Assembly: GCA_035236585.1 (NCBI GenBank)
Contig: CP141128.1
Span: 37,430,684-37,494,683 of the forward strand
Direction: 5' to 3'
Length of the DNA stretch: 64,000 bases
From: Warburgia ugandensis
Lineage: Eukaryota; Streptophyta; Magnoliopsida; Canellales; Canellaceae
The notes under the pieces were generated by a model. That model was given only the letters and a program-made list of their open reading frames with translations. It did no database searches and was not told the DNA's origin. Shown piece by piece: positions 49,440-59,819 of this stretch (the stretch's first letter is position 1; each line of letters starts with the position of its first letter). The translations under genes were made by a program, and so were the position numbers.

Positions 49440-49740
49440 ATCCTTTTACATCCCTCATCAAACGTATAGTGGGTAGAACCTTAAGTTTGTCTTGGAAGTA
49501 TAGTATCCTTCTAATAGTGAGTCCTTCAATGAATCCATCAATGATTTGTTCTACTATAGAAAAAGAGTATACTTGTATAGCTCCTTTAGCAACCTTCCCT
49601 CGAATGAAATGGTAGTCAACCTCTACATGTTTTGTGCTACATGGAATATAGGGTCAGCTACCATATAAATTTCACTAATGTTATCACAAAGTAGGTGATG
49701 TGGTTTGAGATAAGACACACATAAATCTCAAAGAATATTT
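49440..49740 (-). pseudogene. Copia RNase H fragment
   Basis: The minus strand reads LLCDN, then VADPIFH, RLTTISFEG-type residues, GAIQVYSFSIVEQIIDGFIE and GL, in changing frames. This is the C-terminal end of Ty1/Copia pol, which in intact elements reads CDN...NPVFH..TKHIE.D.HF.RE...........QLADIFTKGL. The recognisable order fixes family and strand. It may belong to the same element as the integrase remnant at 53,862-54,950, which is upstream on the same strand. Confidence 0.65.
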
Positions 49741-50836
49741 TCGACTTAACTTAAATCAACAGTAGTTGAAGTAGGGGAGTGATAGTTTGCTCCAATCAAG
49801 GTTTAAAAACTAGGGGATCTAACTCGAGGATCGACCGACCTGGATCAAATAGGTAGGAAACCTCGTTAGATTGGCCAAATAACTTAGTTGATGTCATCAT
49901 AAAATTGACTCAATGAATCGAGTGAGTTGGATTAGAAAAATTAGATGAGTTTTTGAAAGATCACCTAGTTTCTTAGTGACTTGGTAAGTAGAAACATTTT
50001 ACTCCTCTCAACAGATGACAGTGAACAAGAGGACTTTACATGTGATTTCCTGCTTTGTTAAACAGCAGAAATCTCTAAAATTGATTATACTAGATAGAAG
50101 ACATTGAGAAGAAGAAGAACGAAGTCTTAGATTTCCAATTTTGTTCAAAAGGGCATCAAACAAAGAGCTTAAAGTTTGCTACTCATTGTTCTTGCATGAA
50201 CAGTAACAATATTTTACATATGTTTTAAACTTGAGTTTTTCTTTAATTTATTGTGTTTTTTATTGATCCGAAGGATAGATTATATTCTAATATATTTTAT
50301 AAAGAGTTTTATATAAATTTTTAGTGAGAAATCATAGTTTTAATTATTGAATTTCATTTAAGAAGCTTAACATGTGTTATTGCATATGTTGATAAATATA
50401 GAATGTTTATGATTAAATATTTCACTATTGATTATTTTATGTTCAAATTTAACTGTACCTTTGAATTTCTTGTTATTTAATTGTATTAGATACCAAATTT
50501 TACTAAAAATTTCTATTAGGAAGTCATTGAACTTAGTGGCCAAAGTCAACAACTTAATCATAGGTTACTTTTCTAAAGTATGAAACTTGAATATAAAAAT
50601 AAACCCATTATTTCTTCCTCAATTCTCCCTCACCAACATATTACTACCAAAAACATTCTTCTTCCTCTCATAATTCTTGAAGATGGAAATAAATAAAATT
50701 TATAGTTTATTTTATTTTTTTATACTTGTTGTGTTAGTTTAATTTTGTTTGATTTCTTTCATCTATGCATTATACAAACATGTATTCTTATTTGAAGTGA
50801 GAAATCCATATCTTTGTTTTGTAGGTTTATCATTGC
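49741..50836. other. Unassigned AT-rich sequence
   Basis: No coding domain is seen. If one Copia element spans 49,440-54,950, reverse transcriptase should be encoded near here. I cannot find it, so a deletion or an unrelated insertion is likely. Confidence 0.4.
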
Positions 50837-51322
50837 TATTATGTAACACCCCGGATTTTTAAGACAATTTTTTTTTTTTTTTTATAATGGCAATTTAAAT
50901 AAGAGCATTTGGGATCCCATGAGAAAAGATTTATTTAACATTTTACTAAACCTATCTTAAAACTCCGGGTGTTAATTTTTCCTTTCTCAAAATGACGTAC
51001 ACGTAATTTAAACATAAATAAATAATCCGCGTATAAATCAACGTCAAATAAATAGGCGCCTTTATTTTAAATCAAATAAACATCCAAAAGACAATAATAA
51101 TATGACCCAGGGTCTATCCATCATAACATCCCATATAAATGTCCAATATATGTCCAAAGATCTAAATCACATCCAAATATAAAGTATGCAGTCCATAATA
51201 AAATTCAAATGATAATCCACTCTAATGACTCACATTACTTTCTAAAACTATAGGGAAACTAGTCTTCAGCAGCTCTCAAGGTTTATCAACCGCTTTTCCT
51301 TTCCTGGTGTCGCGCTCGAGAT

Positions 51323-51367
51323 CTAAGGCATTGCAAAACAAAGCAATGCCTCAGCAAGCTATCGCTT
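51323..51367 (-). other. Paired hairpin module in LTR D
   Basis: On the minus strand AAGC-GATA-GCTT and G are followed by a 12-bp stem CTGAGGCATTGC/GCAATGCCTTAG with one G-U pair and an 8-nt loop. Plus-strand arms are 51,323-51,334 and 51,343-51,354; the small hairpin is 51,356-51,367. The stem sequence differs from A and B but pairing is kept. Confidence 0.8.
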
Positions 51368-52609
51368 GTGTAGGTACATAGACAATTAATGTAATAAATG
51401 CAAGAAATAATGAACAGCATTGATGAAAAGTCTAACATTTATGGAAATAGTGATATCATAATGCCATGTTCAAATAAATGCCAATTTATTCCAAATGCTA
51501 AAACATGAAGTTCACTGAGTTAAAACATGACATGAATCAATAACATGGAGCATACAACAAGAATAAGGGCACCCTAAGGTAATGGGTCCCACCACATCGC
51601 ACTAACATCCCTGATCAGGAGTACACATAGTCAACCTCTGAGTGTCGTCACACCCAGGCATACCATCTATAACCATGCTCATCATACATGCACACATAAC
51701 AAGAATATGGGCCATCATGTTGCAGTGGCAACCCTCCATGGGTATCAACCACCGCCGCTCCCCGTCGACACCATAACGGGAGACTTAGCGTCTGTCCCCA
51801 TGGAAAGGCTCAGACCGGTAGTGTGGACTATCCATGTTACCAAACCCCTACCGAATGCCATCTATGGGCAGGTGTCTATCATATCACAAACTCATCACAT
51901 CATAATCTTGGAAGGTGGGTGGCCGGCCCTATCCCTCCTAGCATGACGCCCACCGGGCGAGAGCACCCGTCATCAAATATAAAACACGGAAATCATATGT
52001 ATATGCTAAAACTCAAGAGCACTTATAGCTTGCAATCCCCAAGACATGCCCCTCATCCTGGAGTTAGCCTATCAAAGGACCAGCTAATAAGCCTCTATTC
52101 TCATTTCCATGTAAATCCATGCATTTTCTATATATATAATAAGAAATAAGTCTCTAAGTAAGCATAACAAATTTACATCATGCTTGTAAAAGCATTTTAA
52201 ATAAGTTTATTCAGTAAAAGAATTTAATTTGGAATGACCATCCTGTACGCAATGTCGCATGAAATCCATGGTAAATAAAAATCGCAATTTAAAACACAAT
52301 CACACATGATGCTATGTTTAAACATGGTTTAAAATCAAGGCAAAACATTAGTTGTCGTCACCTACCTCAGTGTGAGATCACTAGCTTGCCAATAACTCCC
52401 TTTAATTGGTATATTCAAGTGCACCTGTACATGTCACATCACTATTTTAAAATTTTTCTAAATAAAAAGTGGTCATTTCTAAGTTTTTAAGTTAAAACTA
52501 GGTCCGCGTCGTCAATACGGTCACAACGCCTCTTTCGGATCGTGATTTGGACCTCTCTAGCTCCCAAAAATCAAGTTTTAGTGAAAACTACCCTCAAATG
52601 GGGCCTGCC

Positions 52610-52980
52610 GGACCACCATAAGGTGGTTTAAACCGGCGGCGCCTCTTTTCCGCCGGTTTACACCGGCGTACTCTGGCGCACGAAGACGCACGGCGTCGCA
52701 GACGCCGCACGGGACGCGCGCCGTGCTTCTTCGGCACCGTGACGCACGCGCGCGTGCGTCACGGTCGCCAGGACGCGCCGCGTCCCGGTCCCACCGCACC
52801 TGCCAACTGCAGGGCATCCGCGCGCGCGCCGCCGCACACGCGTGCGACGCCGACGTCATCCGACGTAGTCCCTGGTGCGTCCCGCTGTGCGTCATGGCGT
52901 CAGCGCCAGGGCGCCGACGCCGTTGACGACGCCGGAGAAGACGACCGGATTCCGGTCGCCTCCGGCGGAGCTACGCAATT
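52610..52980 (-). other. CpG-rich block with palindromes in LTR D
   Basis: This is by far the most GC-rich DNA of the window. It includes a stem TAAACCGGCGG/CCGCCGGTTTA (52,629-52,639 and 52,650-52,660) and a 30-bp perfect palindrome centred between 52,750 and 52,751. Long overlapping open frames on both strands are composition artefacts. Confidence 0.85.
52736..52765. repeat. 30-bp perfect palindrome
   Basis: ACCGTGACGCACGCG is followed directly by its reverse complement, with no spacer. The centre is the alternating run CGCGCGCG, a Z-DNA-prone sequence. Confidence 0.95.
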
Positions 52981-53861
52981 CCGTTTTGCGTGATTTTTGC
53001 ACCATTTTCTTCAGAATTCTCTCTAGAATCCATTTATGCCCTCCTTTTGCACTAATTTTCCCAAAAACCATGGTTTTTAAATGATTTTTCCCAAGTTCCT
53101 AAAAACCTCTCTAGGTACTGGTTTTTGAGTTTTCTGGGCAATTCCACCGTTGGATCACTCCCAAATTTAAAGGGTATGCTCTTGGGTCTCTTGTGCACTA
53201 GTTGGACGGTGAGATTTTCAAACGGACAAGGTTTGATCCATGAAATCACACTCCAACAGTAGCGTGCACAAAGTTCCTAAAAATCTGATTTTTTTCCAAA
53301 ATTTTTAAACGTTTTCCTAATTAATTTCCTAATTAATAAATACAGAAAAACATAGGTTTTGAGGCTTACCTTGCACCTGGCCGGAGTTGCTCGTGTTGCC
53401 GGGGCTCCACTCGCCGAAAAATTCAAGTTTTTACAGATCTAGGGTTTTGCGTAGCATTCATGGAAAACGCTCAAAGTGGAGCGTTTTGGCTCCTAGAGGA
53501 GCATAGATATAGGGTTTTAGAGTCTTGGGGAAGAGAAACTCTTCCCCACATGTCTCTTCCCACGTCTCTCCGGCGATTTCGCGGGACTGGTAGAGACGTG
53601 TGTAGACAGGGGTGCCGTTATCAATTTGGACCCCTGTGTAACACGTTTCTGTCAAAAGACCATTTTGCCCTTACAACTTTGACGGCTCATAACTCCCTCG
53701 TTTGAGCTCCGTTTTTCGCGTTCTTGGTGGCGTTGGATTCGTATCGACGAGCACTTTCTAATTATTATGTTTTCAGGAAATAATTTCATCCATAAATTTT
53801 TATTTTAATTTATTTAATAATTTCCTATTTTTATCTTTAAAATTAAGGATATTACATATTA

Positions 53862-54950
53862 CTTTGACAATTTTTTATACTTTTTATTATTTATATATAA
53901 TTATTTAAGTATATAATTATTTTTGTATTAGATCACTGGTAGAATCACTCAATTAAGTGGAAAACTAGGATCAATAGTTATCCAAGTCTTTCGAGTTTCT
54001 AAACATCAGCTTCAATACTTGAGCAAGAGACTGTGGTTTGTTTCCCAGTACACCACATAATGAGGGCCCTTAAGTAGTTGTCGCACATCTAATTTCCAAA
54101 CTTAGGGTTTTAGCATTTCTACCCTTAATGATTAATTCAATCACCGAAAACCAAGCAAGATTTTGTCTTAGGATCCAGCTTGGTTTTATTGTATGGAATT
54201 ATAAGTGGATAATATACACAAGCAAAGGACCTATGTAGACTATAATCCAAAAGTAAAAAAGACCTTGATAAGGAGATTGTCCTTTTAAAGGAAGGGTTGG
54301 CAACTTATTAAAGATGTAAATGCTAGTTTGAAATGCTTCAAGCTAGTATTTGTTAGGTAGATAAGCTTGATCAAGTAAGGATAGTTCCATCTCAACTATG
54401 TGATAGTGCTTGCATTCGGCAAGCCCATTCTATTGATGTGCTAGATATCACTATCTGTTATAATTTGTAAAAAGAGAAAAATTCTAGTAAGCTCTCCACC
54501 CTTATCGGTTTGTGACGCATTAGTTTTCTTTTGGAATTAATATTTGATAAAAACTTTGAATTGAAGGAAAGATTTTGAAACAAGATTTTTAGTAAAAGAT
54601 GAAAAAACCAACTAAAACTAGAATCATCAACAAGTGAAAGGTAATATTTCTAGGTGGATGTATTAGAGATGGGAGAAAATCCCCGTACATCTAGAGGATG
54701 TAAATCAATACTTTCACAAGAGTAAATTGAAGCAGGATTAAAGGGAAGTTTACAATGCCCGCCAACTAAGCAAGTGGGGATAGGAATCCTTCTTTACGAC
54801 ATGCTTATTTTTCACTAAGAATCAGATAGTTATCCAAGAACCATTTATTTCAAATTTCACTTGAAAATTTTGAATGTGCAAGAGCTGCTAAAGCTAAGCC
54901 ATTGATTCCATAGAGTGGATAGAGAGATCCATCTATTTGGTGCCCATGTA
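53862..54950 (-). pseudogene. Copia gag-pre-integrase and integrase remnant
   Basis: The minus strand, from 54,950 downward, reads a pre-integrase-like piece (QIDGSLYPL near 54,920) and CKLPFNPASIYSCESIDLHP. It continues through KYYLSLVDDSSFSWFFHL (about 54,620), NGLAECKHYHIVEMELSLLD (about 54,410) and AFQT-x-INKLPTLPLK. In intact Copia elements these read ...YYVSFVDDYSRFTW...NGLAERKHRHIVE...LINRLPT. The order is correct and the frame shifts often. The integrase would join element DNA to the host chromosome. Solo LTR D cuts in at 53,857. The RNase H fragment at 49,440-49,740 is the plausible far end of the same element. Confidence 0.8.
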
Positions 54951-55123
54951 GTGTCATCCCCGAGTCTTGTGTTCGTGTATCACAAAACCCTTGGAATAAA
55001 AAATAAACAAACAATCTAAAGACTTAGTCAATTGAGATGTTGAATGTAAGTTACATGTTATGACATGAATACATAAAACTTATTTAAAAGCATAGGAGAA
55101 ATACTTATGTTAAGACATACTAA

Positions 55124-55345
55124 GGGGGTTTATTTAACGACACATGTTTGGCATTTTGTTGGCACATCTCCTGCGATATCTCCAATTATATCTTGTGTGA
55201 TATCTTAGATATGTGTCATATGTTCTGTGATATCTTGTATGATATCTGAGATATGTGATATTTGTTTTATGATATCTCTGATGATATTTTTGATGATATC
55301 TGAGATATGCCTCAAATATGAGAAACATATGCTTCCTAGATATCA
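55124..55345 (+). repeat. Left arm of the TAA-flanked element
   Basis: After the terminal GGGGGTTTATTTAACG come irregular repeats of GATATCTxxGATATGT (55,174-55,306). Further in, GTTAAATAAGC recurs at about 55,347. The 14-residue repeats seen in minus-strand frames here are not a gene. Confidence 0.75.
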
Positions 55346-55744
55346 CAGTTAAATAAGCTATATTGCTGGCATATGCCATAATATCAACTAGCACCTTGAT
55401 ATTCATCAATGATCTGGGCCATTCATATGAAGCCATTTATCTATGCTATGATATTCCTAAGGCCCAGGGATTTTATGGCACCTTTGTTGTGTATGCATTT
55501 GTGTGGCACCAAATGCTGCAAAATTCGATGTGGAATACTTTCATTTCCTTGTTAAATAAGATAATCAAAAGATCTTAAGAAGACTAAAAGGTCTTCAGAA
55601 GAATTTCATAATCGAGGCAAGGGTTAGTTGCAACCCTAGTAAGTAAATTCCTCACATTGCTTTAGTAAGTGAGTAAATGTAGCCCTAGAAGAAGAACTAT
55701 TCTCTTACAAACTAGAAGATGAAAGAGAGTCATCTGCAACATCA

Positions 55745-57620
55745 ATCTCTACAAGGCACTTGACAAAGAAAATTGCAATTTCATTGTTAGTTCAATGAAT
55801 AAAATGGGCTGTGGAGCAAGATTAATTAGATGGATGAAAATAAGCATTTCTTCCCCATGGTTTTTTGCATCATTAATGGGGCAGCAAAAGGTCTTTAGAA
55901 GTTCATAGGCTTACAACAGGGTGATGCTCTATTGCCTTTCCATTTCACAGTTGTCGTGGAGGGACTTGGCCTACCGATTAGAAGGGCATAAGAGAGAAGG
56001 ATTCTAAGGGGATTGAAATTCATGATTCTCTTCGACTCACCTGCAATATGTGGATGAAGCCCTTATGTTCTCTTCTGGAAATGAAAACCAAGCAAGGAAA
56101 TGGAGGACTATTTGATGGGACACAGAGCAAGTCTGTCAAATTAAGAGCTTTTGGTATTGAATTGAATTAGTTGGAATTAGAGCAATTTATAGAAGACCTT
56201 AGATGTCGGCATGGAACTTTACCAGTGACATACATTGGGTTACCACTTGGGCCAAGTAAGCCACCACTGTCTTCTTGGGATCCACTCATTGAAAGGATCG
56301 AAAGAAAATTGGGTACATGGAAGAAAAGAAAATTATCTTTAGCAGGAAGAATCACACACATGAAAGCTTCTATGAGCTTTATGCCAATCTATTCTCTCTC
56401 ACTCTTTTGATGCCAATCTCCAAAAGAATTCAGAAGCTCCAACTAGACTTTTTATGGAACCAAGATGAGCATTCAAGGGAATACCATCTTGTCAGCTGGG
56501 ACAAGGTTTGCTCCTCAAAAGAATGGACCCGGGTGGGAACCAAATCATCAAATCTCAAGAGGAAGAAAAGGCAACTGGCAAGATGTTTTGCAGCTTGATC
56601 ACTTCTTCAAGCAACTCACAAGGTTTTTGGTTAAGAAAGGAGCTCCTATCTCCCTTTGGAACCATTTTTGGCTTGGCAATGAAATCTTCAAACAAAAGTT
56701 CCTGTCTTTTTGTTGTAGCAGTTGACTAAACAACAATAGTGCAAAATTGTGTATCTAAACAAAACGGCACTGTAGAGTGGGTTATCCCAATTCGGAGAGA
56801 AGAAAGGTACATTCAGGAGTTGCAAATTTTAGAAGGGGAACTGCAGCATTTATTTTTTGGTTCACAAAGGGAAACATTCATTTGGGAGAAGGAAAGCACC
56901 TGAAAATTCACGTTGAAATCTTGATATCAACTTCTTAATGAAGGGGAACATAAGTAACAAAACACTGCTTTCCTCAAGAGATTCCTAGCCTCACCAAGAT
57001 CCACGGAGTTCATCTGGCAATGCTGACTTAGAAAGCCACTCCCACAGCAATCACTCCAACACAAGGAAATTAGTCTTGCAAAGATGTGCTATCTCTATCA
57101 CAAAAAGTAGGAAATGTTGGACTATCTACTGTGCCAATGTGAGTTCTCAGCTGAAGTATGGAAAATAGCTTATGGGCTTTTTGAAGTCTACTGGGTGAGA
57201 CGTTCTACATGCAGAGAGTGGATCACATAATGGAAGGTGAGAAAATGCATACAGAAATTTAAATTTCTCTAGAATGCAGTCTCACATTTCACCTTTTGGG
57301 ATCTTTGGAAACAGAAATTGAAGAATTTTTTATAAAAAATCGATAGTCCAACAAAAGGACTTTTTAAAAAATTCAATATGCAATAACATAGCTAAAGGGT
57401 ACATATTAGCCAGAAGTGGCGCCTGATTATCTACTTAAAAGTGAACAATTGGTTGTATGTGAAGGCTGCACCATTAAAAGAGCCCTCAGAGGGGGGATAG
57501 GAGTTTCCAAGGACATCAGAATCTAGGTTGTGGGCACACTTATTTGGTTTTGTATGCCTGCCAATGAAATTGCACTAATAAGAATGTCTCGAATGGCTAG
57601 AAGCACACATTTAGCAGATG
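55745..57620 (+). pseudogene. L1-type LINE reverse transcriptase, broken
   Basis: Reading across frameshifts gives MNKMGCGARLIRWMKISISS (from about 55,797), INGAAKGLWKF-type residues, GLQQGDALLPFHF (about 55,912-55,950), THLQYVDEALMFSSG (about 56,035-56,080), VTYIGLPLGPSKPPLSSWDP (56,228-56,287), RKLSLAGRITHMKASMSFMP (56,326-56,385) and LQLDFLWNQDEHSR. A zf-RVT tail follows at about 57,100-57,310 (DYLLCQCEFSAEVWKIAYGF). This is the second half of a plant L1 ORF2. The catalytic YADD box appears as YVDE. Stops and frameshifts exclude function. The 5' end (endonuclease) is absent. It sits wholly between the arms of the TAA-flanked element. Confidence 0.88.
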
Positions 57621-57904
57621 CTCATGGGATTACTTTGTTACCAATGGTGATGTAACAAAAATTCACAATAGGCACATAATCTCTAGACCTAGGAACTTGT
57701 AGTTGAAGGACTATTGGCAAATTCTTGGAGGCTTTCTTTAGGAACACCAACAAGAACTTGAATGTTGGATCCGTTAAGGGCTTGGAGAGCTTCCTAATTT
57801 TCTTAGTAGTCTCATCCATCTAATGTTTCTTGATCTTTAAAGATCTAGGACTTCCCTTGGAGCAGGTAAGTTGTGGCTGTTATCTCCATAGTAGAGTCCA
57901 ATGC

Positions 57905-57970
57905 TTTGTCGCCATGAACCCGTGACCTTAAGATCACACGACAACAACTTTACTAGTGTGCCAAGGCTCC
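57905..57970 (-). mobile_element. tRNA-derived SINE head (Au-like)
   Basis: From 57,970 on the minus strand: GGAGCCTTGGCACACTAGTA, AAGTTGTTGTCGTGTGATC, then AGGTCACGGGTTCATGG. This is the tRNA-like pol III promoter head of Au-type SINEs, with A-box-like TTGGCACACTAG and B-box-like GGTTCATGG. Downstream similarity to Au is lost. Confidence 0.7.
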
Positions 57971-58029
57971 AATTTTGTCTTTCAATATGTAAGGTTCAAA
58001 ATTATTGATCAATGAGCAAAGGAATTCTA

Positions 58030-58090
58030 ACATAGTGGTGCCACTAGAAGGGGCCTCTCCCATGGTTGGTCATGGGTTCGAAGCCAAAAG
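58030..58090 (+). other. tRNA-like segment with B-box
   Basis: GGTCATGGGTTCGAAGCC contains a perfect GGTTCGAANCC-type pol III B-box. The upstream 45 bp (GTGGTGCCACTAGAAGG) has only a poor A-box. It may be a second SINE head in the opposite orientation to the one at 57,905-57,970. Confidence 0.4.
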
Positions 58091-58439
58091 TAAAAGAGGG
58101 GCCTAGATTTTGGGTGTCCGGACCCAGTCATCTGCATAGCTTGTCTTAGATAGGCCATGCCTTGTGATCTAATCCATTAGATGGTCCTGTTAGTTGTTTT
58201 CATGAGTTTTAAAAATATTGGACGGTAAAACAAAGGCCGACCTAATCATGCAATGCCTAAGAAGAAACATTATGATAGCTAGGGAATGATTTTCACAGCT
58301 TGAAGAAAAGATCTACACGTGCTCACTCACAAGCCCCCTTCAACTCTCCCTTCTTCTCTCACTAGAAAACAGTGGTTTGAACTTGATTTTTCTCTCTCTA
58401 AAACTGGATACATTTTACACTATCTACTAGGTTTGGCAT

Positions 58440-58761
58440 ACTTAAAAAACGCCAAACATATCAACTTCTCCTGATGTTAAATAAAGCTGATATCTCAAAT
58501 ATGCCGAAGATATTGCAGTTAAATAAACCTGATATCTCAGATATGCTGAAGATATTGCAGTTAAATAAACCTGATATATCAGATGTGCCAAAGATATCAT
58601 AGTTAAATAAACCCGATATCTCAGATGTACCAAAGATATCGCAATTAAATAAACCTAATATCTCAAATATGCCAAAGATATCATAGTTAAATAAGCTGAA
58701 CATTTGAGATATGCCGTCATATATCAAAAACACCAAAGATGTGCGATTAAATAAACCCCCC
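58440..58761. repeat. 42-bp tandem array forming the right arm
   Basis: TTAAATAAA occurs at 58,477, 58,519, 58,561, 58,603, 58,645 and 58,687, exactly 42 bp apart, and again in the terminus at 58,747. Each unit also carries GATATCTCAGATATGC and CAAAGATATC. The unit includes the terminal TTTATTTAAC sequence itself. Because 42 is divisible by 3, frames stay open and give 14-residue repeats that are not a gene. Confidence 0.92.
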
Positions 58762-58764
58762 TAA

Positions 58765-59819
58765 ACCTCAAAGGGAGAGGGATGTTGTTACAACTCTTAA
58801 ATTACTTAGATATTATCAAAATACTTATGTATTATCACTCTATTGGCTATTCAAAAGAAGAAATTTTTTGGTACTTTCCAAATTAAAATTAATAAATATT
58901 TTAGAAAAACCAGGATGTTATAGTTTATAATTTTTTATTTTTAGCAAATTGTAGTGAGAAAGTGCATTTATTTCATTTAATTATAATTTATTCAAATTAA
59001 AAGGGTTTTAATAATATAGGTCAAGGGAACTCAAAAGAGGAGGTGGCATTTACATAGACTTACCCTTGTACGAGAAGTCTTTATTTAGGACCGCACTATA
59101 AGATTTTCTAATATCTTTCCATTTTCTAGATTAGGTTGCATTTGACTTTGTTTGCATTATTTGTTTGCATGTGTAATTCATCCATTATATGACTTGTAGC
59201 GTTACACCTAGGACTATGCATTAGTTGTCACCTATTTAATAAGGATAACCTATGTTTGGCTATAACCCAAGGATATAGCTGTCCGGGTTACAGTGACCAA
59301 TCTGTTGAGGCCTTGACACCTTGTTACATAGCATATGGGTGGTTGCATTAGTTAACTACTTTTTCCTGCATAAGTAGGGCACATTTAATTGCCTTAAGTT
59401 GTGATATTTGTTGATCAGTTTATTGCGGGAATGTGCTTAATTGAGTAGTAAGTGCAATGACACCAACAAGATCAAGGGTGGATTTCATCATCATATAGTA
59501 GCCTACCTAGGTTAACCATCACCAGGCACAAACCTAGCATCATATAATTAATTTATAATCAATTTATAAGAGACCTATAATAGCTTACAAACTTATAGGA
59601 ACCTCTTAAAAGAAGGTGACCTATTGCCACTCCAGTGGCCCTTATGTGATCATCCATGTTGGTTCTTAAATGACTAGCTCTACCAACACATTTGATGACT
59701 TGGATCAATTATCGCTGATTGAGGAGGGTGTGAACTGGTTGATCAAAGGTAATATCTAACTAGTAAGTAGTTGGACTTTAAAACTCTGGATCCCTGAAGC
59801 ATTAAACACTGATAAGCTA
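58765..59819. other. Unassigned AT-rich sequence
   Basis: No coding domain is recognised. The stretch 59,200-59,560 has LTR-like composition but no identifiable ends. Confidence 0.4.

Larger units (their letters stand above)
50842..53856 (-). mobile_element. Solo LTR 'D' of a Ty3 element
   Basis: The minus strand starts TGTAATATCCTTAATTTTAA and ends AAATCCGGGGTGTTACA. A target duplication TATTA flanks it at 50,837-50,841 and 53,857-53,861. The length is 3,015 bp with no internal domain. Its sequence differs from A, B and C, but the termini and the hairpin module are of the same type. It contains a very CpG-rich block (52,610-52,980) and a 30-bp perfect palindrome. It lies beside Copia fragments on the same strand. 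Confidence 0.95.
55124..58761. mobile_element. TIR DNA element with TAA target duplication, 3.6 kb
   Basis: The left end reads GGGGGTTTATTTAACGACAC and the right end, inverted, GGGGGGTTTATTTAATCGCAC; the similarity continues through CATxTTTGG. TAA flanks both ends (55,121-55,123 and 58,762-58,764). A 3-bp TAA duplication and G-rich ends point to PIF/Harbinger, but I find no DDE transposase or Myb-like protein inside. The body holds a LINE reverse-transcriptase pseudogene and tRNA-derived SINE-like heads. The arms consist of GATATC-rich tandem repeats. It is therefore non-autonomous. Classification is tentative; the terminal pairing is seen directly. Confidence 0.7.

Noticed and set aside
52578-53084. 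Arg/Ala-rich open frames up to 105 codons
   Set aside because: Composition artefact of the CpG-rich, palindromic block in LTR D.
57905-58090. Functional tRNA genes
   Set aside because: Only pol III box similarity. No complete cloverleaf with acceptor stem could be drawn, and one copy clearly follows the Au SINE head.
58442-58736. 63- and 91-codon frames with 14-residue repeats
   Set aside because: They follow from the 42-bp tandem array in the TIR arm, whose unit length is divisible by three.
55124-58761. Assignment of the TAA-flanked element to an autonomous Harbinger
   Set aside because: Neither strand between the arms encodes a DDE transposase or Myb-like protein; only LINE and SINE remnants are present.
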